Positions 32,581-39,926 of a stretch of 39,926 nucleotides of DNA are shown piece by piece. This DNA comes from Bacillus sp. MM2020_4 (GTDB lineage: Bacteria; Bacillota; Bacilli; Bacillales; Cytobacillaceae): assembly GCF_011250555.1 (NCBI RefSeq), contig NZ_JAANMZ010000042.1, positions 1-39,926 on the forward strand, read 5' to 3'. The position numbers and the translations under genes were made by a program. Numbering within the stretch: position 1 is the first letter of the stretch; each line of letters begins with the position of its first letter. Under the pieces are notes generated by a model, which did not search any database, was not told where the DNA came from, and was given only the letters and a program-made list of their open reading frames with translations.

Positions 32581-32883
32581 TCATTTTTCAAACTTGTTGA
32601 GCGGGATAAATTGATTGAAAACGCCAATAGTCGTAACCTTCCCAAGTCCCACATCCGTAAAATCAGTTTTATAGACGGAGAAAACAAGATAATCGGATTT
32701 GGTTGTTCCGGCATCAAAGATGGATTTTCCCGCAACAGAAAGAATCCCCTTTTTAAGGATGTTCGACGACTGATCCATGGTTTTATGATTAATCCAATCA
32801 AGATACTCGGCGCGCTCAGGATTTGTGGCCGATAAAACAAAGATGATAAAAATTGACAAAATAATGGAACTAAGACGCTTCAT
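32581..32883 (-). CDS. DUF4359 family exported protein
   Basis: This 100-residue protein has an N-terminal signal peptide or anchor (about 4-20, SSIILSIFIIFVLSAT) followed by NPERAEYLDW, which I recognise as the DUF4359 pattern of small Bacillus proteins of unknown function. ATG 32883 is chosen over an upstream start at 32928 because AGGAGT lies just before it and the shorter form begins with a proper signal sequence. The gene stands alone on the minus strand with its own terminator. No functional partner is visible. Confidence 0.75.
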   Translation of the reverse strand: MKRLSSIILSIFIIFVLSATNPERAEYLDWINHKTMDQSSNILKKGILSVAGKSIFDAGTTKSDYLVFSVYKTDFTDVGLGKVTTIGVFNQFIPLNKFEK

Positions 32884-33003
32884 CTTCTGAACTCCTATCT
32901 TATAAAAATACGCTAACAGCTTGTACATTCATATGTTTGTTCACCGCGAAAAATCACCTTAATTGCTGTGCTGGAGAAATAATATTTTGATGACCTATGG
33001 CTT

Positions 33004-33032
33004 TTGCTGTGATAAATTAGTACTATTATTAT
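33004..33032 (+). promoter_or_regulatory. Candidate promoter of the microprotein/CPBP unit
   Basis: TTGCTG at 33004-33009 and TATTAT at 33027-33032 are separated by 17 bp, 51 bp upstream of the GTG at 33083. Confidence 0.4.
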
Positions 33033-33082
33033 CTTTTTCTAGTACTGCTAAACATGACCTTTAATGTAAAGGAGAAAACACT

Positions 33083-33175
33083 GTGACAAGAAAATGGAAG
33101 TGGGCGCTTGGCTGTATTATTTTCCTACTGTTCTTAAATGGTTTTGGAATTCTGGCGGTTACTTTATTTAGGTGA
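33083..33175 (+). CDS. 30-residue single-span microprotein
   Basis: GTG 33083 is preceded by AAAGGAG at 33067-33073 with nine bases between. The 30-residue product is one membrane span (ALGCIIFFLLFLNGFGILAV) with basic residues at the N-terminus (TRKWKW) and a final R. It ends 23 bp before the CPBP gene and would share its transcript. The good ribosome binding site and clean span argue that it is real, but the length makes this uncertain. Confidence 0.5.
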   Translation: MTRKWKWALGCIIFLLFLNGFGILAVTLFR

Positions 33176-33198
33176 ATAGGAGAGGCAGGGGGCAGTAG

Positions 33199-34098
33199 AT
33201 GACAACAAACTTAACACAACCGATTTCAAAGAGATTACTGTTTGCCATGCTCATCGTAACCATTGGTGCGGAAATTTTCCTTTATTGCATGCGATACAGC
33301 CATATGGCGAGTACCCTATATGATGCAATGATGGTGTCATCCTTTTTTATTGGCTTGAAGCTACATCAACGGCTTCAAGGTCCTAATGAACAACCGAAAA
33401 CGAAACGGCAGCTTACCCTTCAATTCACAGGTGCCTTCTTGATTTTCATTCTCGGCAGCACCATCATCAATATGTATTCCACCTATACCTTTCATGATTT
33501 CAATACGGATTATGATCAATACGTTCAAGACTACAGCGACATTCAGATGGCTGCAGGAGAAAATAATGTTTCTACGTCAGACGAACCTGTTTTGTCCTTT
33601 TTCGAAAAAGGAGATACGATTGGCTATGATTTATATGCCGACACACTTGCCGGGTTAGAAGAGGTTTGGCGCCTCGCTTACATCATTCTCTTCCTTGTTA
33701 TGTTTAAAAAAATATTCCCTCACAGTTGGGAGCGCGGGGGCAGGGACATCTTTTTGATGTGCGCGCTGTTTCTCACGTCCATCCTGTTCGGAATCGACCA
33801 TACGTTAGATTCCGTTGAGCCGTGGTCCGTGCGCATAGGCGCCATCGTCACTTTCGCCAATATGGGATTACTCTTTGGATTAATCTTATTATGGACACGA
33901 AACCTGTGGGTGACCGTCATCGTTCATGCGCTTTACGATATCACCGCCACATTGTCGTGGTACTATGTTGACTATGCTGTTGAACTATTTGCGCTAGCTG
34001 TGTTAATTGTTCATGTAACTCTTTTTACGATGGAAAAATTACAACAAAGACGCTTGAGGCATCAGGAAGTAGTTGAGCTGGTGAAGGCGGCGGAATGA
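33199..34098 (+). CDS. CPBP/CAAX-type intramembrane protease family protein
   Basis: This 299-residue protein has about seven or eight membrane spans. The three family motifs can be seen: E154-E155-V-W-R158, F-G-I-D-H in FGIDHT, and H-A-L-Y-D. CPBP proteins are membrane glutamic/metal-type proteases related to CAAX prenyl proteases and bacteriocin-immunity Abi proteins. The first motif is EExxR, one residue shorter than the usual EExxxR, so activity is uncertain. A hydrophilic outside loop of about 50 residues (104-150) is unusual in length. ATG 33199 follows CAGGGGGC. It is followed by a terminator. Confidence 0.8.
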   Translation: MTTNLTQPISKRLLFAMLIVTIGAEIFLYCMRYSHMASTLYDAMMVSSFFIGLKLHQRLQGPNEQPKTKRQLTLQFTGAFLIFILGSTIINMYSTYTFHDFNTDYDQYVQDYSDIQMAAGENNVSTSDEPVLSFFEKGDTIGYDLYADTLAGLEEVWRLAYIILFLVMFKKIFPHSWERGGRDIFLMCALFLTSILFGIDHTLDSVEPWSVRIGAIVTFANMGLLFGLILLWTRNLWVTVIVHALYDITATLSWYYVDYAVELFALAVLIVHVTLFTMEKLQQRRLRHQEVVELVKAAE

Positions 34099-34100
34099 TG

Positions 34101-34137
34101 GAGGTTATCGCACATGTGCGATTGCCTCTTTTTTTTT
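34101..34137 (+). terminator. Rho-independent terminator after the CPBP gene
   Basis: GAGG..ATCGCACA / TGTGCGAT..CCTC stem with a two-base internal mismatch, followed by nine T residues. Confidence 0.85.
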
Positions 34138-34228
34138 GCATCTCAAAGCTCTTTAGGGTTGCCTTTCCTCAACAAAATGGCGAAATATGTCTATTTACTA
34201 GTAGTACAAAAATAGTGAAAAGTGATAA

Positions 34229-34273
34229 TTAACAAAAATTTCTCTTTTCGTTCACAATTCGGCAATATATAAT
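34229..34273 (+). promoter_or_regulatory. Candidate promoter with PhoP-box-like repeats
   Basis: TATAAT at 34268-34273 has only a weak -35 (TTTTCG, 17 bp upstream). TTAACA at 34229, TTCTCT at 34240 and TTCACA at 34251 are spaced by exactly 11 bp, the spacing of Bacillus PhoP boxes (TTHACA with 5 bp between). A weak -35 with activator repeats fits phosphate-starvation control of the downstream nucleotidase (inference). Confidence 0.35.
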
Positions 34274-34289
34274 AAGAGAGTATGAGATT

Positions 34290-34440
34290 CTTAGGATTTC
34301 GACATAAATCTAATTATATAAGCGGACTAAAGCGCTTACATCTACAGACTACCATAGATGGATTTTGTCGAGCATCATAAAAAGGAGAGGATCCCTCTTA
34401 AAATTGTTGTTTTAGAAGCTAAAAATCTATGAATAGAAAG
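34290..34440 (+). promoter_or_regulatory. Structured 5' leader of the nucleotidase gene
   Basis: The leader holds an outer pairing TCGACA (34299-34304) with TGTCGA (34366-34371), an inner hairpin CATCTA (34339-34344) with TAGATG (34355-34360), and a small AGAGG/CCTCT hairpin (34386-34398). I match no known riboswitch class. The rest of the 34141-34452 gap holds the promoter candidate, a cre-like site and nothing else I can support. Confidence 0.3.
34327..34340 (+). promoter_or_regulatory. Candidate CcpA cre site
   Basis: CTAAAGCGCTTACA matches the cre consensus except at its first two bases. It lies about 55 bp after the candidate -10, where bound CcpA would block transcription. Confidence 0.4.
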
Positions 34441-34452
34441 GTGCATACCTGA

Positions 34453-37400
34453 ATGAAAAAAAGGAAGCATTTCGGCAAACTAAGCACATTTACGACCGCA
34501 GCTTTAATGTTCACAACCATTTTTTCACCATTGAATGCCTATAATGTGAAGGCGGAAACCGCACTTAACACAGCTAATCTCCGTATCTTAGAAACTACAG
34601 ATCTTCACTCGAATGTTTTAGCATATGACTATTATCTTGATTCTGGCAAAGATATTAAATTTGGACTATCTAAAACCGCCACATTGATTCAGCAAGCAAG
34701 ATCTGAAGCAAAAAATTCCATGCTATTTGATGCCGGGGACTTGATTCAAGGAAATCCCCTCGCAGACTATGTAGCAAAAGTCAATCCGCTTAAGGCAAAC
34801 GAAACACACCCGATTATCAAGGCGATGAATTACTTAGATTATGACGCAGGAATTGTGGGAAACCATGAATTCAATTATGGTTTGGATTATCTAAACCAAG
34901 TTACCGGGAAAGCAGATTTCCCTATTGTAAATGCAAATATTTATAAAGATGATGGGGACAAAAACCCTGATAATGATCAAAATTATTTCACGCCATACAA
35001 AATCATTGATAAAGAAATCATTGATGCAAACGGCGTTACATCTACGATAAAAGTTGGGGTGGTAGGATTTGCACCGCCACAAATCCTGAATTGGGATCGC
35101 GATAATCTTTTAGGAAAAGTTATTGTTAAAGACATCGTCGAAACAGCCAATAAGTATGTGAAAGAAATGAAAGATAATGGAGCAGACGTCGTTGTTGCGA
35201 TCGCACACTCTGGTTGTGACGTAACAAGTGATGGCCAAAAAGATGCGGAAAATGCCGTTTACTCCCTGAGTAAAGTGGCTGGGATTGACGCCTTGCTATT
35301 TGGACATTCCCATGTGAACTTCCCTGGTGACGCCTCGTTTAATGGGAAAACAGGTGTGGATAATACAGATGGCCATCTAAACAATACACCAGCAGTAGAA
35401 GCGGGATTCTGGGGAAATAACCTTGGCGTACTTGATCTTGCTTTAGTTCAAAAAGACGGAAAATGGACCGTTGACAAAACGAACTCGAAATCAGTAAACC
35501 GTCCTGTAGCAGCAGACACTGCACAAGACCAAAAAATTATTGATGATGTACAAGTAGAGCACGAAGGAACCTTAGCGTATGTTCGTGGAACAATTGGGAA
35601 AACATCTGCTCCATTGTACAGCTATTTTGCCCAGGTTCAAGATGACCCGACCATTCAAATTGTCAACAATGCTCAGACTGCCTATGTAAAAAAGTGGATC
35701 GCTGAAAAGAACCCTGAATTAAAAGATATCCCGGTATTATCCGCAGGAGCTCCATTTAAAGCTGGCGGTAGAAGCGGTCCTGGATATTATACAAATATCG
35801 CCACAGGGGATCTTTCGATTAAAAGTGCCAATGATTTGTACTTATACCCTAATACTCTTAAAGCGGTCGAGGTTACCGGTGCTACAGTTAGAGAATGGCT
35901 GGAAATGTCTGCAGGACAATTTAAAACAGTCAATCCGAATGATGCGCATCCACAAAATATTATCGATGATGCATTTCCTTCCTATAACTATGATGTTATT
36001 GACGGTGTAAAATACCAGATTGATATTACAAAACCGGCTAGATATACGGCAAAAGGAGATTTAGCTAATGCAGACTCCCACCGTATTATCAACTTAACTA
36101 TGCCTGATGGGACACCTATTAACGATGATCAGAAGTTTATTGTGGCAACAAATAACTATCGCGCTGGTGGCGGTGGTGACTTCCCGGGTCTAAAAGGCGG
36201 AGTTGGAAAAGTTGTCGTTAATTCACCAGATGAAAGTCGTCAAGTATTAGTCAACTATATTCAAGAACAAGGAACCGTTAATCCTAGTGCAGATAATAAC
36301 TGGTCCATTGCTCCAATAAATAAAACCGTTCAATTAACATTCAGATCGGCTCCTGAAGCGAAAGTTTATGCGGATCAGTCGAATACGATTAAATCGATTG
36401 GTACGGAAAAAGACAGTGCTGGTACATGGGGGATATATTCACTTGGTAAAGAAATCCATGCCCAATTACTAGGGATCAACGATTTCCATGGACAATTGGA
36501 TTACACATCTAAGGTAAATGGGGAAGTAGTTGGGGGAATTGAATATTTAGCTGCTTACCTAAAACAAAGAGAAGCGATAAACCCAGTCAATACCTTGATG
36601 ATACAAGCGGGGGATGCAGTTGGAGCAAGTCGTCCGGTATCTGCCCTCTTGCAGGATGAGCCGACCATTCGTTTCTTAAATGAAATCGGCTTTGATATTG
36701 GTACGATTGGTAACCATGAATTTGATGAAGGTGTAACGGAAATGCTGCGCCTAATCAATGGCGGACCACATGCAGCAACCGCTGAGAAGTATGGCGCATT
36801 TGAGGGTGCTCAATTCCCATATGTGGTTGCCAATGTAGTGTATGAAAAATCAGGAAAGAACATCTTAAAACCATATGAAATTTTAGAAGTAGAAGGTCAA
36901 AAAGTTGGCTTTATCGGTGTCGTAACAACGGAAACACCAAGCATTGTGACAGCAAGCGGTGTAGCTGGAGTGAAATTTACTGATGAAGTCGAAGCTATTA
37001 ATAAATATACAGCAGAATTAAAGTCCAAAGGTGTAAAGGCGATTGTGGTTCTTGCCCATGACCCTGGAACATCAGCAACGGATGGATCTAATCCTACTGG
37101 AAAAGTAGTGGATATTGCTAAGGCGGTAGACGATGAAGTCGATGTGATCTTTGGAGCGCACGATCATAAATACTTGAATTCAACTGTAGATGGAAAATTA
37201 CTTGTTCAATCTTATTCTTATGGTACTGCATTCTCTGACGTGGATCTAACAATCGACCCTGCTACACATGATATCGTAGCGAAAAAAGCCGAGATTGTAT
37301 CAACATTCCAAAAGGGAATGACACCAGATGCAAACATTAAGGCAGAGCTGGATGCTTACAAGGCTGATATTGCGCCCATTACAGGACAAGTTGTGGGTGA

Positions 37401-38704
37401 AGCTGCCGTCGAAATCACTCGTACAGCGAATACTGCAGGTGAAACAGCACTAGGTAACCTCATTGCTGATGGAATGCGTGAAACAACCAAAACGGATTTT
37501 GCGTTTATGAATGTCGGCGGCATTCGTGATAACCTTAAAAAGGGTCAAATCACATGGGGAGATTTATTCGCCATTCAGCCGTTTGGCAATGATTTGGTTA
37601 CCTTGAAAATCACTGGTGAACAAGTCAGAACATTATTAAATCAACAATGGTCCGCTAATGGCGCGAAGATTATGCAGATTTCCGGTTTGAAATATACATG
37701 GTCTGAAAAAATTACCAATTGGGGAAAAAGTTCTCGATATTTTCCTTTCAAATGGAAAGAAAATTGATCCGAAAGCTGTATATACAGTTGCAGTAAATAA
37801 CTTTATGGCAGACGGCGGCGATGGGTTTGTCGTGCTTAAGCAAGGAAAAGAGCGCACAGTATGGATGACTGACCTAGATGCATCTGTCAATTACGTTAAA
37901 GCCCAAAAGGGACCAATTACAGCTCAAATTGAAGGCAGAATTACCCTTGCGGATTCAGTGACGGTTCCAGAAGTTCCTACGCCAGAAGTGCCAGCAAATG
38001 GAACAACGGTAACGGTAAAACCAGTAATAAAAGCCGGACAAGCCACAATCAATACAAATGAACTTACAGCAGCACTTGAAAGAGCAGCAAAGGAAAAAGG
38101 TAGTGTATCCTTTGATTTGGGTAAAGAAAAATCTATTACTCTAAAATTAACAAAAGAGCAAGTGGCACAACTGATAGAAAAAGGAATTCCATTAGCTGTG
38201 AATAATGATCATGTGAAGCTATCCATTCCTTTAAGTGTTCTTTCTGGTGGGAAGGACTTTGCGGTAAAATTAACTCGTCTGTCAGACATTAGCCATGCAA
38301 AATCCCCAGTTTATGAATTTACGATTATCATTGATGGCAAAGAAATTCATCAATTCGCGGATCCAATTACATTGACATTTAATGTCGATCCTGGCAAAGT
38401 GAAAAACACGAAGGATCTGAAAGTTTACTACTATAATGAAACGAAAAAGGTTTGGGAACTCATTCCGGGTGCAATTTATAGTAATGGCAAAGTGGAAGTG
38501 AAAACGAGCCACTTCAGCATTTTTACTGTATTTGAAGTAGCTGGAGACCAATCCCAATTATCGGCTAGCGCACCAACACCTGTTAAAGGACAAGGCTTAC
38601 CAAATACAGCAACGAATATGTATAACTTCCTCCTCTTAGGTATGCTATTTGTGGCAGCAGGCGTAACGGTAATGGTTAGAAGAAGACGTCGATTACAATC
38701 TTAA
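34453..38704 (+). pseudogene. yfkN: YfkN-like bifunctional nucleotidase/phosphodiesterase, frameshifted
   Basis: The intact product would be about 1416 residues, close to Bacillus YfkN. It has a signal peptide (about 1-36) and two metallophosphoesterase/5'-nucleotidase units: the first with ETTDLH, DAGD and GNHEF, the second with INDFHG, QAGD and GNHEFDEG. An LPNTA sorting motif, membrane span and RRRRR tail follow. Such proteins hydrolyse 2',3'-cyclic nucleotides and nucleoside monophosphates at the cell surface. The frame changes in the A5 run at 37725-37729. The upstream frame ends at TGA 37765-37767, and the downstream frame continues the family sequence as KVLDIFLSNGKKIDP. Removing one A restores one frame. 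The truncated form would lose the end of the second nucleotidase unit and the wall anchor. A sequencing error is a serious alternative. ATG 34453 follows AAAGGTG. Confidence 0.88.
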
Positions 38705-38713
38705 TAGAATGAA

Positions 38714-38748
38714 GGAAGGGTGTTGCCATTAATGGTGACACCCTTTTT
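38714..38748 (+). terminator. Rho-independent terminator after the yfkN-like gene
   Basis: GGGTGTTGCCA / TGGTGACACCC stem (two wobble pairs), TTAA loop and T5 tail. Confidence 0.88.
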
Positions 38749-38834
38749 ATTTCCATTTTAATATAAAAATTTGTACGAGGTCTGCCGAAATCATGGGTCT
38801 TTAGTCTATATAGTTAGTAAAGGAGAGGATATGT

Positions 38835-39575
38835 ATGAATATCATTCAACGATTTATACCAACGTCTAATAAAGAAACTCGCCCGGGCATAAAAATGAGC
38901 CCTAAGTACATTACCATCCATGAAACAGACAATCCGGGTGCAGGGGCAGACGCAAACGCCCACGCTCGATTACAAGAGCGAGGAAATGATCGTACAGCAT
39001 CATGGCACCTTCAAATCGATGATCAAGAGGCAATCCAATCGATCCCTTTCGATGAAATAGCCTGGGCTGCTGGAGACGGCAGAAACGGTCCAGGTAATAA
39101 ACTGTCCATTCACATTGAAATTTGTGTTAATTCCGATGGAAATTTTCAAAAGGCTGTTCAGAATACAGCTGAAGTAACAAAGCAACTAATGGGACAATTC
39201 AATATTTCTATCTCAAATGTCGTCCAGCATAATCACTGGACAGGCAAGAATTGTCCAAGATATCTTCGAAGTGGGGAAAAGGGAATTGGGTGGAATGATT
39301 TTATAAAAATGGTTGGTGGCAGTGTGGTTCAATCTACAGTTAGTAATAGTAATAAAACTGTCCGACAAGAACTGTCAATAGTTCCCTATCCGAGTCATTT
39401 GATTAGAAGAGGCTCAACTGGAATTGACGTAAAGCGAATCCAACGAGCTGTAAGAGTTAATCCAGATGGAATCTTTGGTCCAAATACAGAAGCAGCAGTA
39501 AAAGCATATCAGGGTAGGCATGGCTTAATTGTTGATGGGATTGTAGGGCCAAATACTTGGTCAGTTATGTTTTAA
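38835..39575 (+). CDS. N-acetylmuramoyl-L-alanine amidase with peptidoglycan-binding domain
   Basis: This 246-residue protein has an Amidase_2 domain (about 15-155) that cleaves the bond between muramic acid and L-alanine. Zinc and catalytic positions are visible: H29 in TIHETDN, WHL, and H-W-T-G-K-N-C-P near 140. A linker (about 162-190) leads to a PG_binding_1 domain (about 190-246, GSTGIDVKRIQ and DGIFGPNTEAAVKAYQ, then DGIVGPNTW). It has no signal peptide, which fits a phage-type endolysin or a mother-cell lytic enzyme of the XlyA/CwlA/CwlH type. No other phage genes are in view, so it may be a domesticated single gene. ATG 38835 follows AAAGGAGAGG. Confidence 0.9.
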   Translation: MNIIQRFIPTSNKETRPGIKMSPKYITIHETDNPGAGADANAHARLQERGNDRTASWHLQIDDQEAIQSIPFDEIAWAAGDGRNGPGNKLSIHIEICVNSDGNFQKAVQNTAEVTKQLMGQFNISISNVVQHNHWTGKNCPRYLRSGEKGIGWNDFIKMVGGSVVQSTVSNSNKTVRQELSIVPYPSHLIRRGSTGIDVKRIQRAVRVNPDGIFGPNTEAAVKAYQGRHGLIVDGIVGPNTWSVMF

Positions 39576-39678
39576 ACAAGAAGAAATATATAAGGAGTCC
39601 ATATTAGTGTATTGTCCTAATCTTTGTGGGTATAATAAATAACAAAGTGTACCCGTCCAGATATGTAACGGTTTCTTC

Positions 39679-39720
39679 AAGGCGTCCCTTCCAAGTAACA
39701 CAGGGTCGCCCTATTTTTTT
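39679..39720 (+). terminator. Probable Rho-independent terminator
   Basis: GGCGTCCCT (39681-39689) pairs with AGGGTCGCC (39702-39710) with one T-T mismatch, followed by CTATTTTTTT. It lies about 105 bp after the amidase stop. Confidence 0.55.
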
Positions 39721-39738
39721 GAAGTTCGTACGGCTATT

Positions 39739-39766
39739 TTGACATTGGAGAATATATGGGTAGAAT
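39739..39766 (+). promoter_or_regulatory. Strong sigma-A-like promoter reading out of the window
   Basis: A perfect TTGACA at 39739-39744 and TAGAAT at 39761-39766 have a 16-bp spacer. No supported gene follows before the window ends at 39926, so the transcript probably serves a gene to the right. Apart from this and the terminator, 39576-39926 holds nothing I can support. Confidence 0.55.
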
Positions 39767-39926
39767 TTATTTTGAAACAAAAAGGCGTCCACATTATATT
39801 ATTGAATCACAAAATCTACAAATGAATCAAAATGATCAGGAAGGAATACATTAATGTTTTTATTACCAGCCCAATTTTAGAGATTTGTCATTGTAGGGTT
39901 TATTAATACATTTAACTATTATGTTT

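Noticed and set aside
34290..34440. Known riboswitch class
   Set aside because: Pairing is visible, but I find no conserved core of the SAM, purine, cyclic-di-GMP, TPP or other common classes.
37805..38704. Separate gene for a 299-residue LPxTA-anchored protein
   Set aside because: It has no ribosome binding site, and its sequence continues the upstream nucleotidase family without a gap, so it is the 3' part of a frameshifted gene.
38835..39575. Prophage region at the right end
   Set aside because: Only one phage-type amidase is present. No holin, tail, integrase or attachment site is seen around it.
39756..39854. 32-codon frame with GGAG upstream
   Set aside because: Its start lies between the -35 and -10 elements of a strong promoter, so the main transcript would begin after it. 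The product has no recognisable feature.

Overview
The window looks like the chromosome of a Gram-positive Bacillaceae species (Bacillus or Neobacillus type). The signs are a Bacillus-type 5S rRNA, strong GGAGG-like ribosome binding sites with frequent TTG and GTG starts, a Yuk-type (T7SSb) EssC and YukD, a YfkN-like wall-anchored nucleotidase with an LPxTA sorting signal, and short phased intergenic repeats.

Layout. (1) Positions 8-160 hold the 3' end of an rRNA operon (5S rRNA and terminator). A 21-bp-period repeat array and a gene-poor stretch follow. (2) Positions 611-15300 (+) hold one long transcription unit for an unusual type VII secretion system: EssC with an FHA domain, YukD/EsaB, two different WXG100 proteins, a DUF6382-FHA protein, a PP2C phosphatase, an active Ser/Thr kinase with one membrane span and TPRs, a one-span protein whose acidic tail carries six T-x-x-L motifs, and a 1468-residue membrane protein with about 13 Ig-like repeats. 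Canonical EssB/YukC, EsaA/YueB and EssA genes are not recognisable. (3) Positions 29269-15579 (-) hold a convergent seven-gene unit: an extracytoplasmic VWA protein, a large tubulin/FtsZ-like GTPase, a divergent relative that has lost the GTP-binding loops, a six-span VWA protein, a small beta-rich protein, a zinc-ribbon GTPase of the DO-GTPase type, and a membrane-anchored GAP1-type partner. (4) Positions 29482-32339 (+) hold a divergent three-gene unit of small membrane proteins with no recognised function. (5) Positions 32341-39926 hold ordinary accessory genes: DUF4359, a CPBP-type membrane protein, a yfkN-like gene broken by a one-base frameshift, and a phage-type amidase.

How the parts may work together (inference). 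The kinase and phosphatase probably set the phosphorylation of threonines in the acidic-tail protein and in the linker of the DUF6382-FHA protein. The FHA domains of EssC and the DUF6382 protein would read these marks and so gate secretion. The Ig-repeat protein could be the cell-wall-spanning stalk that EsaA/YueB normally supplies. The neighbouring tubulin/GTPase/GAP1/VWA unit looks like a membrane-associated NTP-switch complex with parts on both sides of the membrane. Its convergent position beside the T7SS suggests, but does not prove, a shared function. Arrays of ATTCCGCCAA units with an exact 21-bp period lie on both sides of the T7SS unit.
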